Source: Bdellovibrio sp. ArHS (lineage in GTDB: Bacteria; Bdellovibrionota; Bdellovibrionia; Bdellovibrionales; Bdellovibrionaceae). Taken from it: a stretch of DNA of 64,000 bases. The position numbers and the translations under genes are program-made. Positions 50,873 to 59,500 of the stretch are shown piece by piece. The stretch lies in assembly GCF_000786105.1 (NCBI RefSeq), contig NZ_JTEV01000013.1:90055-154054 (forward strand), read 5' to 3'. The notes beneath the pieces were generated by a model. That model was given only the letters and a program-made list of their open reading frames with translations, ran no database searches and was not told where the DNA came from. Positions within the stretch are counted from its first letter, which is position 1, and each line of letters starts with the position of its first letter.

Positions 50873-51763
50873 TTAGCCGCGTGTTTTTGTCAAAGTGGAA
50901 GACTGTTCTTCGTCGACTTTGTGAATCTCGTTGGCGATTTCCGCGCCCAAAAAAATAATAATAGAGGAATAATACACCCACATCAAAAGCACGATCAAAG
51001 ACCCCGCGGCGCCGTACAACGAGCCCACGGCGCTTTGTCCCAGGTAAAGACCGATCAAAGTCTTTCCAATCGAAAAAAGAATGGCCGTGATAAGTCCTCC
51101 GGTCATGATTTCGACCGACCGCATTTTCTTTTGTGGCAAAAAGTAATAAATGGCCGCGAATAGAAGTGAAAATATCAAAAGCGAAATCAGGAAGTTGGCA
51201 ATTTGGCCGATGATGGCGGCGGCACCACTTAGCACAAGTGAAATGATGGAAGAAATAACCAGTGAAACCATCGAAATAAAAACAAAAGCAAGAACCATCC
51301 CCATACTGAAGATCTTTTTCTTTATAAAAGACCACGAGGTTTTTAATAAGCCCTCTTCCTTGCTTTCTTCAGTCGGACTTTCGACTTCGAAAATGACATT
51401 CAACGATTCGCGAAGCTGTCCGAAAATGGCACCGGCTGAAAACAGCAACGTAATGACGCCGACGACGCCGGCCCAGTCTCTGACCGTCGGTGTTTTGTCG
51501 GCATTCATGGCGATGGCTGTGATCGCTTGACTCGCTTGGGAACCCACCAGCGATTTAATTTCAGCAATCATCTCGGTCTTAAAATCCATGCCAAGAAACG
51601 AAACGAAGGTAATTAGAAGAATAAGCAGAGGAGCCAAAGATAGGGCCGTATAATAGGAAAGCGCTGCCGCAAGATCCAGAATTCTATCATTGCTTAGCTT
51701 GTCTAAAAACCGGTCGCTATGCAAGCGTTGCAGAAAAGGCATCATCTTCATTTTCATAGGCAC
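50873..51763 (-). CDS. YihY/BrkB-family inner-membrane protein
   Basis: A 296-residue protein with six hydrophobic segments. LAAALSYYTALSLAPLLILL near residue 32 and AGSLIVLLMWVYYSSIIIFLGAE near the end are hallmark segments of the UPF0761 family (once misannotated as ribonuclease BN). Transport role suspected, not established. No Shine-Dalgarno sequence is visible before the ATG; several Met codons lie within the first eight residues. Confidence 0.88.
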   Translation of the reverse strand: MPMKMKMMPFLQRLHSDRFLDKLSNDRILDLAAALSYYTALSLAPLLILLITFVSFLGMDFKTEMIAEIKSLVGSQASQAITAIAMNADKTPTVRDWAGVVGVITLLFSAGAIFGQLRESLNVIFEVESPTEESKEEGLLKTSWSFIKKKIFSMGMVLAFVFISMVSLVISSIISLVLSGAAAIIGQIANFLISLLIFSLLFAAIYYFLPQKKMRSVEIMTGGLITAILFSIGKTLIGLYLGQSAVGSLYGAAGSLIVLLMWVYYSSIIIFLGAEIANEIHKVDEEQSSTLTKTRG

Positions 51764-52145
51764 AGGCTAGCACGCGGCCACACCGACATTCTTCAAGAAA
51801 GCTTTGCTTATGGATTTATACAAAATGCGCATCTGCCAAATTCTCTTCATATTGTAAAAACGTAAAGGTGTATTTTCGCAGGAAAAGGCTTTGTGTAGCT
51901 TTAAAAATCGCTGTGTCTTGTATGGGTAATTTCGAGTTGAGCGTTTTTCTTGACCGTATCATAAAAATTCTTTGCAGAGCTTTACCGGAACTTGATCGCC
52001 GCCCGCACGCTCTATGTTGTTTGCTTTGGATATTCCAAATAGGTTGTGTTAAGTCCTCTACCAAGATTCGATATTAAAAAGAATGAGATCAATTTCAATA
52101 GCACGTCCGCGGGATCTCTATTCATCGAATCAAAGGAAAAGTTGC
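51764..52145 (+). other. Gene-free region with promoter candidate for the hybrid kinase
   Basis: About 380 bp between divergent genes, without a supported coding frame. One candidate promoter is TTGAGC (51937-51942), a 17-nt spacer and CATAAA (51960-51965), leading rightward to the hybrid kinase with a leader of about 175 nt. The frame of the kinase is open back to 52083, but that part is not domain-like. I see no tRNA or strong hairpin. Confidence 0.35.
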
Positions 52146-53759
52146 ATGGAGAAAACCAAGCTACTCATCGTGGACGACCATCACGAGAACATTCTATTTC
52201 TGTCCCACTTGATTTCAGGTGAAGACATTCAGGTTCTTTCGGCGAAGAGTGCGGAAGAGGCGTTGTCGCTTTTGATGAATCACGACTTCGCATTGGCTTT
52301 GATGGACGTGCAAATGCCCGGGATGAGTGGCTTTGAGTTGGCTCGCTTGGTGCGTGCTTTGAAGAAAACCCGACATTTGCCGATGATTCTAATGACCTCG
52401 CGACAACAGGATCGTTCGGTGGTTTTCGAAGGTTATGAAACCGGCGCCGTAGATTTTCTTTTTAAACCATTAGATCCCCATGCGGTCCGTAGCAAAGTGC
52501 GAACGTTTGTCCTTTTAGAACAGCAGCGACGACTCTTAAACAAGCAAGTCCATGAAATGGAGTTGTTGAAAAAGAAAGCCGAAGAGGCCAACTTGGCGAA
52601 GAGTCATTTCTTGGCCAATATCTCCCATGAAATTCGCACTCCCTTGGGGGCGGTTTTGGGATTCGCTGATATTTTGTCACAAGACAAATTAAGCGAGTCC
52701 GAACGGCACGAATTCTTAGAAGTGATTCGCCGAAATGGAGAGCTGTTGCTGCGTTTGATTGATGACATTTTGGATCTGACCAAAATTGAAGCCCAGCGAT
52801 TGGAGTTTGAGAAAAAAGAGTTCTCGTTATTGGATCTTCTTAAAGATATTGAAGCCGTTCTGGCATTTCGGGCCACTGAAAAAGGCATCGCTCTGAACGT
52901 GCAGTCAGTTGAAGAAAATCTTCTGTTTGTTTCAGATCCACTGCGCATTAAGCAGATTCTTTTCAATGTGATTGGCAACGCAATCAAATTTACTTGCAAA
53001 GGTCAGGTGGATGTTAAGGTGAAAGTGGAGGATGCCGTTTCTGACCGGGAATCCTGCCAGGCCCGCAAGATCACTTTCACGGTGCGCGATACCGGGATGG
53101 GCTTGACGGTGGATGAAGTGCAAAAGCTTTTTAAACCTTTTGCTCAGGCCGATGTTTCCACAGCCCGACGCTTTGGCGGAACAGGATTGGGTTTGGTTAT
53201 TTCACAGCAGTTGGCGCAAAAGCTAGGTGGCGATCTGAAGTTGATTTCCTCGGAAGTCCAAGTCGGTTCCGTCTTTGAAATCACTCTGGTCTTGGAGGAG
53301 GTGGGGACGGTCACGCACTCGCCTGTGACCAGTACAGCATCAATCGAACCATTAGTGGGCTCTTCTTTCGAGGGTAAAGTTATTTTGATTGTGGACGATG
53401 TTAGTGACAATCGATTGTTAATCGACCGATATCTTCGCCACCTTAATGTTTCCTTGTTGCAGGCAGGCAGTGGCATCGAAGCTTTAGAATTGGCGTTTGA
53501 ACGCCATATTGATTTGATTCTAATGGATATTCAAATGCCGCTTATGGACGGGTATGAAGCCGTCCAGCGTTTACGTCGAAATGGTTTTACCGCGCCCATC
53601 GTTGCCTTGACCGCTCATGCCACTCGCGAGGAAACCTTAAAGTGCCTTCGTGCGGGCTGCGACGCCGTCTTAACAAAACCCATCCGCCGCGGCGATTTGA
53701 TTCTATCTTTACACGACTGGCTTTGTAGCAATCGGCAAGAACTGCCGATGCTGCAGTAG
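52146..53759 (+). CDS. Hybrid sensor histidine kinase with receiver domains at both ends
   Basis: A 537-residue cytosolic protein ordered REC - HisKA - HATPase - REC. The first receiver (residues about 5-120) has LLIVDD, phospho-Asp in LALMDVQMPG and Lys in FLFKPLDP. The HisKA box is FLANISHEIRTPLG; the ATPase domain has N in FNVIGNAIKFT and G boxes DTGMGL and GGTGLGLVI. The second receiver has LIVDDVSDN, LILMDIQMPLMDG and AVLTKP. No membrane segment, so the first receiver probably takes its signal from another kinase, and output passes to an unlinked HPt protein or regulator. ATG 52146 follows AAAGGA by about 8 nt. Confidence 0.93.
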   Translation: MEKTKLLIVDDHHENILFLSHLISGEDIQVLSAKSAEEALSLLMNHDFALALMDVQMPGMSGFELARLVRALKKTRHLPMILMTSRQQDRSVVFEGYETGAVDFLFKPLDPHAVRSKVRTFVLLEQQRRLLNKQVHEMELLKKKAEEANLAKSHFLANISHEIRTPLGAVLGFADILSQDKLSESERHEFLEVIRRNGELLLRLIDDILDLTKIEAQRLEFEKKEFSLLDLLKDIEAVLAFRATEKGIALNVQSVEENLLFVSDPLRIKQILFNVIGNAIKFTCKGQVDVKVKVEDAVSDRESCQARKITFTVRDTGMGLTVDEVQKLFKPFAQADVSTARRFGGTGLGLVISQQLAQKLGGDLKLISSEVQVGSVFEITLVLEEVGTVTHSPVTSTASIEPLVGSSFEGKVILIVDDVSDNRLLIDRYLRHLNVSLLQAGSGIEALELAFERHIDLILMDIQMPLMDGYEAVQRLRRNGFTAPIVALTAHATREETLKCLRAGCDAVLTKPIRRGDLILSLHDWLCSNRQELPMLQ

Positions 53760-53825
53760 AATTCTAAAAGATTGCTGCGATCTTAGATAAGTCGGGGCGG
53801 CATTCGCAAAGGCTCACCGGTGCAT

Positions 53826-55280
53826 TTAGTAGTAAGGCACTGCCAATTTTTCACCTCTCACAAAGCTAAAATATAGTTCAACGGCAGAGATTTCTTTTGG
53901 CGAGAATTTTTTGTCGTAGATCTCCAAAGGCAAAACTTTGCCATTGTAGCGGATTCCTTTAACATCGTCAGGGTGCTCATAAACGACCTCTATTTCGAGA
54001 TCTTTGAGCGCTATCTTCTCGACTCGATCGAAGTCATTGTACTTCGCAAAGAGTCGGTCGTTATTGGGGAGAATAACTGATACCATTCGATCATTTTCAT
54101 CATAGGCGTATCGGTATATTGTGGTCTGGATAACTTTTCCCATTACGACATCTTCGAAAGATGCTTCGACAACTAAATCCCGACTGTGGCCCCGTTTATA
54201 GGCGTATTTTCTTGTTTCAAAAAGATTAGAAATTTGAATTATGTGCCCGTTAGCGTTCCTTGTAATATTAGAAGTTATATCGCCGCGAGGCCTCCTTTCA
54301 ATTACGGCAATGACATTACCTAAATCATCATATTTAAAGGTTCGTTGAACTCCATTCTCATCCAACTCAGCGGCCACGAGTCTTTTGTTGTCTAGAGAAT
54401 AAGAATAAGAGTAGGCTCTCTCGATAATGACGTCGTTAGGACATAGCTTTCGGACACTCACCGCATATTTAGGCGGTTGATTTATGCTATCGATTTTATA
54501 GTCGTATTGTTCATCACAGATACCAGATCCACTGACAGATTTTACCCAATCATTTGAATTATAAGAAATATTGACTGTCTTCTTTTCAGGCCAAACGGCT
54601 TTTATCATATTGTGATCTTTATCGTATTCATACGAATACAAATTTTCCCATGAATTTAAAGCAGAAATTAAATCGGTCCCGTTGTAAGTATATTTGGCGA
54701 TTGTCTCTTTAAACGAGATGCCTTTTTTATTTTTACTTAAGAAATTGATTTCGGTTATTAGGCCAGTCGGAGAAGTGATAACTTGCACGTGCCGGCCACC
54801 GCTATCGATGACTTCTTTCAAATGACCCTTTTCAGAATATTTTAAAGCTAAGTAATCCTGCCCCTTTTTAACCTCTTGTAGCCTGCCGGAGAGGGAAAAA
54901 CTCTCTTGAGTTCCATCTGGCAGAGTTCTGATCCAACCTGAAGAGACCTTTCGGAAAATACCGGCAGCTAAAAAACTGGATTTATACAGTGAACCACTTT
55001 TTTTGAATACCGTCTCTTGGCCGTCACCGCAATGAATAGCTGAGACGGTTGTTTCGCTAGCGATGATGTTTGTTTCTAGATCGGAACACCATCCGTGCCC
55101 AAACCATCCGACATGATTTGACCTACTGTTATATGTTCTTTCTAATTTAAGTTTTAGGTCTAGACCCTTACCTTCATAGTCTATCCAGGAGTGTGTGAAA
55201 GCACCTGTTGAGGAATCAACCATTGCAAACGATGTGCAGGCCAATTGCGATAAGAATACAATTGTTAGAAATTTCGGCAT
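53826..55280 (-). CDS. Secreted YD-repeat (RHS-like) protein, short stand-alone form
   Basis: A 484-residue exported protein (signal peptide ending CTSFA). It opens with the DUF6531-type start found in RHS proteins (STGAFTHSWIDYEGKGLDLK, YNSRSNHVGWFGHGW) and carries scattered YD repeats (LYSYEYDKDHNMIKAVW, RTFKYDDLGNVIAVIERR, YRYAYDENDRMVSVI). Full RHS/teneurin shells enclose a C-terminal toxin; here there is no hyperconserved core or toxin, so it is too short to form a cocoon. Function unknown; adhesion or glycan binding is possible. Confidence 0.8.
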   Translation of the reverse strand: MPKFLTIVFLSQLACTSFAMVDSSTGAFTHSWIDYEGKGLDLKLKLERTYNSRSNHVGWFGHGWCSDLETNIIASETTVSAIHCGDGQETVFKKSGSLYKSSFLAAGIFRKVSSGWIRTLPDGTQESFSLSGRLQEVKKGQDYLALKYSEKGHLKEVIDSGGRHVQVITSPTGLITEINFLSKNKKGISFKETIAKYTYNGTDLISALNSWENLYSYEYDKDHNMIKAVWPEKKTVNISYNSNDWVKSVSGSGICDEQYDYKIDSINQPPKYAVSVRKLCPNDVIIERAYSYSYSLDNKRLVAAELDENGVQRTFKYDDLGNVIAVIERRPRGDITSNITRNANGHIIQISNLFETRKYAYKRGHSRDLVVEASFEDVVMGKVIQTTIYRYAYDENDRMVSVILPNNDRLFAKYNDFDRVEKIALKDLEIEVVYEHPDDVKGIRYNGKVLPLEIYDKKFSPKEISAVELYFSFVRGEKLAVPYY

Positions 55281-55392
55281 GTGTACTCCCCGATAGAATC
55301 AGTATCAAGGCTAGCTAGGGTCCTGTAAAAGAAAAAATTTTCGACTTAGACTGAGGTGTTAATATAAAATAGTTTATATTAAGGATATTTCA

Positions 55393-55632
55393 ATGTTCAA
55401 AATCGCGTGTATTTTCGTTCTGCTCAGTTCTACAGTTTTTGCGAAGGACCCCAATTTGATGAGCTATAAAGGGGCGGGTGAATGTTCGGAATACTCTAAA
55501 GAAGAAAAATGCGTTTATTGTCCAGCTAAAAGAAAGTTTGTGTCTTTACCGCAAAGCTCAAAAGACCAAACGCCCAAGGATGGGGACTATGAGCTCGTAG
55601 AAGCCGGGACTCCCGAAGAGGGGACTAAATAA
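55393..55632 (+). CDS. Small secreted Cys-containing protein
   Basis: A 79-residue protein with a signal peptide (IACIFVLLSSTVFA). The mature 62 residues hold cysteines in GECSEY, EKCVYC, and end in an acidic tail. No family recognised. Its stop overlaps the next start as TAATG (55630-55634), so it is translationally coupled to the SLT-like lipoprotein and may be its partner. Confidence 0.62.
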   Translation: MFKIACIFVLLSSTVFAKDPNLMSYKGAGECSEYSKEEKCVYCPAKRKFVSLPQSSKDQTPKDGDYELVEAGTPEEGTK

Positions 55633-56474
55633 TGAAGCAGATTTTTTTGGCTTTGATTTTCTGTTGCACAGTCATTTCTTGTTCTCGTGAAACTCTGGCG
55701 ATGTCTAAAACAATTAGTTTTTTTTCTGGAGTGGGAAGCAAAATCGGGTCCCTTTTTGGGAAGGGCCGTTCTTCGGCAAGCTCATGCACAAACTGTGAGG
55801 CCAGTTATGAAGGACCAAAACCGCCCGTAGGAGCCGCATTGCCAGTGTGGCAATATCACTCTAAAGGTGGTTTGTGGACTGGATATACCATGCAAGCAAT
55901 CGATCGGGAAGGTCTAGCCCATTTTGAACCCAAAGATGCGCATGTGTATTGTCCGAGCTTTAAAACCCTCAATTATGAGCAGCGAAAGACGTTCTGGCTT
56001 TGTTTTGCGTCGAAACTTGCAGAGCAAGAAAGTGCTTTCAGATCAACTCAGTCATTTGCAGAAACTGTTGGTGCATCTAAAGGCAGTAGCAGTAATGGTT
56101 TGTTCAGTATGTCGATAGGGGATTGTTCAAACTTAAGAACTCACTCGGACACGATAAATGATAAAAAAAATATTGATTGTGCTATTTGGAAAATGAAACA
56201 GCTCCTAAATTCGAAGGGGGGGTATATTGGAACCGGCAATAATCGTGGCCTCGGATATAATTGGCAACCTTTGAATGACTATCCTAAGCACTATGTTTCC
56301 CAGACTCTCGCGAACAAAAAATCCATGTTGAACTACACGAGGTCCCTCCCATTCTGCCGGCCATCGGCCTCTGCAACTTTCAGAGAAGATTTTGGTGTGA
56401 ACAGTAATGAATTGTTTAGCATCGCAAAAGGAGACTCCTGCGGAATTTTGAAAACTGAAGCAGATCTTGAGTAA
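55632..56474 (+). CDS. Lipoprotein with SLT/lysozyme-like domain
   Basis: A 280-residue lipoprotein (lipobox VISC, Cys17). Residues about 115-195 look like a divergent lytic-transglycosylase fold: LAEQESAFRST (matching the catalytic Glu-Ser box), SNGLFSMSIGDC (matching the G-L-M-Q-I box) and NIDCAIWKMKQLL (matching the N...A..YL helix). Several cysteines suggest disulfides. Such enzymes cleave peptidoglycan glycan strands. Assignment rests on motif order only. Confidence 0.6.
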   Translation: MKQIFLALIFCCTVISCSRETLAMSKTISFFSGVGSKIGSLFGKGRSSASSCTNCEASYEGPKPPVGAALPVWQYHSKGGLWTGYTMQAIDREGLAHFEPKDAHVYCPSFKTLNYEQRKTFWLCFASKLAEQESAFRSTQSFAETVGASKGSSSNGLFSMSIGDCSNLRTHSDTINDKKNIDCAIWKMKQLLNSKGGYIGTGNNRGLGYNWQPLNDYPKHYVSQTLANKKSMLNYTRSLPFCRPSASATFREDFGVNSNELFSIAKGDSCGILKTEADLE

Positions 56475-56489
56475 GTCGAACGACTTACT
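56470..56489. terminator. Palindrome enclosing both stop codons of convergent genes
   Basis: AGTAAGTCG and CGACTTACT are a 9-bp perfect inverted repeat with AA between. The stop of the lipoprotein gene (TAA 56472-56474) and that of the trypsin-like gene (TAA, complement 56485-56487) sit at exactly symmetric places in the two arms. Likely a bidirectional terminator. Confidence 0.55.
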
Positions 56490-57300
56490 GAAGCTCTTTT
56501 AGAGCCTCACGTATAAAATCCTGATATTCACTCACAAGGGAATACCGGGCATATTCCCGACACGGTCCTAAAACCGAACTTTCTCCTGACAGCGTGGAGG
56601 CAACTCCAATCACCAACGGTGTTCCGTCATTGCCTAGAATAAATGCGGGCCCTCCCGAATCACCCTGTAATGGGCAACCTTTTGATGGTTTAAGCCAAAC
56701 CTCTTTGGAAAGCTCAATCTCAGCCAATGTTAGTTGTGTAACTCGTAGCTTGTGATCAAGTAGATTTTCGTTATGGCGACCGTGCCCGGCTACGTAAACC
56801 TCTTTTAGAGGAAGGAATTCCGAATTGTCCACAGCAAGTTTTGCTGGCAGTGCACCTTTAAGTTCGCGATCTAACAAAAGTACAGCGATATCGTTTTTCA
56901 CATGTGAACCACTTCTGCCATCATAAGATTCATGAATTCTGTATTTTGGTGCATAAATGTAGTCACCTCTGGTTGCACCGGCTAGGTCTGCTTTTTGAAT
57001 TACATAATGCGTGACGCTTCTCATCTCCGAGTTGTTTTTATATATACAATGGGCTGCGGTCAGAATGTGTCGTTTTGTAACTACTATACCTGTACAACCA
57101 GCGGCGCCCTGTTTTCCAGATACATCGTAATATGTGGCAACAATTAAAACAGTATTCTTCGCCAATACAGACGACTCGATAACTTGTTCACCGTTGAATA
57201 TTGCCCATTGTGGTGCTGTAGAAATCGTATCAGTTCTCTGAGAGCACGCAGAAAATACAAACAAACAGAAGATAAGAAACTTTACAGAAAAAACTTTCAT
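56485..57300 (-). CDS. Trypsin-like serine protease lipoprotein (S1), third copy
   Basis: A 271-residue lipoprotein (lipobox FSAC, Cys19) with S1 domain: His in LTAAHC, Asp in KNDIAVLL and Ser in LQGDSGGPAF. The usual IIGG entry of the mature domain is IFNGEQ. More distant from the two paralogues at 48-50 kb than these are from each other. Convergent with the SLT-like gene, 10 nt apart through the palindrome above. Confidence 0.9.
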   Translation of the reverse strand: MKVFSVKFLIFCLFVFSACSQRTDTISTAPQWAIFNGEQVIESSVLAKNTVLIVATYYDVSGKQGAAGCTGIVVTKRHILTAAHCIYKNNSEMRSVTHYVIQKADLAGATRGDYIYAPKYRIHESYDGRSGSHVKNDIAVLLLDRELKGALPAKLAVDNSEFLPLKEVYVAGHGRHNENLLDHKLRVTQLTLAEIELSKEVWLKPSKGCPLQGDSGGPAFILGNDGTPLVIGVASTLSGESSVLGPCREYARYSLVSEYQDFIREALKELQ

Positions 57301-57411
57301 TCAAAACTCCGAGAGCCAGACTTCTACTACATGAAGCTTAAAAAGAAACGATCTTTAATTAACAATTGTTAGTTTATACATCTGGTCGTATACTTATTTC
57401 ATGAGGACAGC

Positions 57412-57504
57412 ATGTGTTGTCTCAAACTTAGACAGGACATCGAGATGCGCGAAGGTGAATCACTGTTAGGAAGACTCCTCCTTTCCAATAGGTTTAAAAT
57501 ATGA
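57412..57504 (+). CDS. Possible 30-residue leader ORF upstream of Cys-rich protein gene
   Basis: ATG 57412 follows GAGGA by 4 nt and encodes MCCLKLRQDIEMREGESL and 12 more residues, ending in TGA that overlaps the next ATG as ATGA (57501-57504). The downstream gene has only a weak ribosome site of its own, so coupling is plausible. CTCCTCC (57476-57482) within it could pair with the GAGGA. Coding status unproven. Confidence 0.3.
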   Translation: MCCLKLRQDIEMREGESLLGRLLLSNRFKI

Positions 57505-58982
57505 AGCTCATAGCTCTTATTGTAGTTGCCCTTCTTTTGTGTAAAAACGGCTTTGCGGCTAGCTCATGCCTCGAAGATTGTGATGAGCTGCTTTATATTC
57601 CCTTTACAACTGAAAGCTGGCGTCAATCTGAATACAATAAATGCGTTGCAGAGTGTCCAAAGGACGATCAAGCTTCAGTTCCGTTTGGATTAATGCCTGA
57701 ATTACCACCGCCTACAGATCAAGAAACACCGGGACTAATTCCAGAATCTTCATCTTACAATGCAAAAGACAATGATATGACAACTGATGGAACTTCTTCG
57801 AGCGGTATACACGGGGAGACGACATCAACATGCACGGAAAATTTTGATGCGGAAATCTCTGTATGCGAATCCGCAACGCTAAAGGCACAATCATCTTGTG
57901 ATGAAAGCGGTTCTCTTAACGACAAGCTTTCAAATCTTGCGTCCACAACGGCCATTCTTGGCGGTCAAAAAAGTGCAATGGGCATTCAAGAGAGCTGCAC
58001 CAAGATGGCCTCGTACATGAAAGGCGCAAATGCTGCTTTAATGGCATATCGTCAGCTATGTAATGGTGGGATTGCAGCATGTGTATCGGCGTGCTCAGCT
58101 TCATTAACCCCGCGCTGTAAAAGCGGTACCGCTTCAGCAAGCGTTTTGGGCGAAGCGCGTGAAGCCATGACCGGAAACTTGGGCTCTTGTCGGGCCTTTT
58201 CGTCGAAAATGGCAGAGGCGAATGCAGCATTACAAAATTACGCCTTAATCCAGTCTAATGCGCAGTCTTGTGCGATGCTGACAACAGGAACAGGGACTAC
58301 ACCGGAAATATGCAAAAACGATCCAAGTTTTCCAGGCTGTTCCGCCCAAGAAAAAATGGATTGTAGCAACCCTGTTATGGCTTCTAATAAAGTCTGCATC
58401 TGCTCAAAAACTCCAAACGATCCAGTATGTCGATTAGGGCAAGTGGCGCACGAAGATGTAAAACCATTGCCGAGCACCGATAGAAGAAGTCCAATCAGCC
58501 AGAGCGGGCACATCGTGGATGGAGATGCGCTATCGGCAAGACAAAGAATGCCCGCAAATACTGGCCGCAGTGACTATTCTGCTGATATGGTGGACGGCAT
58601 GCAGGGCGGCGGCGCCTCTTTAGCATTGCCGAATTTAAGACCCGGTTTACAAAAGAGATTGAAGGATAAAAAAATCCCCGATTCGCCTGTACTCGGTGGC
58701 TTCTACGAGAGTGGCAGAACTCCTAAAGAAAAGCACTATGAAAAGCTTAATCTTGATCAAAATGGCAAATCCGTTGAAAAGATAAAAGCAGCTAATAGCG
58801 GATTGCAAGATAGTCCAGACTTAAGAAAGTTCCTTCCCAAGGCATTTAGTCCTAAGATGCCCATCGGGCTAGCTGGTTCAGCGGACGAAGCCGGAATTGA
58901 TGGGATTACTGGGCCCCACAGTAATATTTGGAAAAAAGTGCAGAATCGGTATGAGGCTTTAAAAGAAAGTCTTCTTCCTTAA
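57501..58982 (+). CDS. Large Cys-rich secreted protein of unknown function
   Basis: A 493-residue exported protein (signal peptide ending NGFA, about residue 19). The first 300 residues hold some 25 cysteines, often as C-x3-C (CLEDC, CVAEC, CVSAC) in Ser/Ala-rich helices; the rest is polar with Pro, Gly and Lys. No catalytic motif and no named family. The two helical Cys-rich parts (about 110-195 and 200-260) have similar composition (SCTKMASYMKGANAALMAYR, SCRAFSSKMAEANAALQNYA) and look like an internal duplication. It may be a structural or surface protein. Confidence 0.68.
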   Translation: MKLIALIVVALLLCKNGFAASSCLEDCDELLYIPFTTESWRQSEYNKCVAECPKDDQASVPFGLMPELPPPTDQETPGLIPESSSYNAKDNDMTTDGTSSSGIHGETTSTCTENFDAEISVCESATLKAQSSCDESGSLNDKLSNLASTTAILGGQKSAMGIQESCTKMASYMKGANAALMAYRQLCNGGIAACVSACSASLTPRCKSGTASASVLGEAREAMTGNLGSCRAFSSKMAEANAALQNYALIQSNAQSCAMLTTGTGTTPEICKNDPSFPGCSAQEKMDCSNPVMASNKVCICSKTPNDPVCRLGQVAHEDVKPLPSTDRRSPISQSGHIVDGDALSARQRMPANTGRSDYSADMVDGMQGGGASLALPNLRPGLQKRLKDKKIPDSPVLGGFYESGRTPKEKHYEKLNLDQNGKSVEKIKAANSGLQDSPDLRKFLPKAFSPKMPIGLAGSADEAGIDGITGPHSNIWKKVQNRYEALKESLLP

Positions 58983-59074
58983 TCACTGGGTTTGCCATGA
59001 AGACTTTTTTAGTCACTGCTCGTTTAAAGGGAAAGCAAAGGTGTCATTAAGTAAAATTGATGAAATTACTTCTT

Positions 59075-59500
59075 TTAATTCAGACGAGCGAAACGGCAGT
59101 AAGATGAAATCAAATCTGCTTCAGATTGAAATTCTAATAGACCTTTGGGGCGGAACTCACCCCGACAATATCCAGCAGACTCACTGCAAATTTTTCTATA
59201 GCCTTCATAGGACTTTGACATCAATAGAGTTCTTTTTCCGTTCACATAACATCCTAACTCAACTTTAGCTTCAACCTTCTTCATTAGTGGACGTTTGATT
59301 GCTTCGGCGATTTCGTTCATTTGGTCCGACGGACACTTTTGATTGAATGGAAATTCAGACCAGCCAGAGGCCTCATTGCCGACAACCAACACAGTTGAAG
59401 TACATACACGCTCTTCCGAGGAGAAATCTCCACTGACTGATTTCACAGTATCTACGCAGCCGACAATAAAGAGAAGGATCAGAGTTAAATATTTTTTCAT
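59075..59500 (-). CDS. Predicted lipoprotein, last gene of four-gene chain
   Basis: A 141-residue protein with lipobox IVGC (Cys15) and six further cysteines. No family recognised. Start overlaps the stop of the cyclase-like gene by 4 nt (ATGA). With the adjacent membrane sensor it may form an envelope complex, which is inference from coupling only. Confidence 0.65.
   Translation of the reverse strand: MKKYLTLILLFIVGCVDTVKSVSGDFSSEERVCTSTVLVVGNEASGWSEFPFNQKCPSDQMNEIAEAIKRPLMKKVEAKVELGCYVNGKRTLLMSKSYEGYRKICSESAGYCRGEFRPKGLLEFQSEADLISSYCRFARLN

Noticed and set aside
50724..51335. 203-codon open frame antisense to the YihY gene
   Set aside because: Low-complexity Arg/His/Phe composition, no ribosome site, and the opposite strand encodes a well-conserved membrane protein.
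59041..59268. 75-codon rightward frame after the Cys-rich protein gene
   Set aside because: Mostly antisense to the lipoprotein at 59075-59500, without signal or motif.
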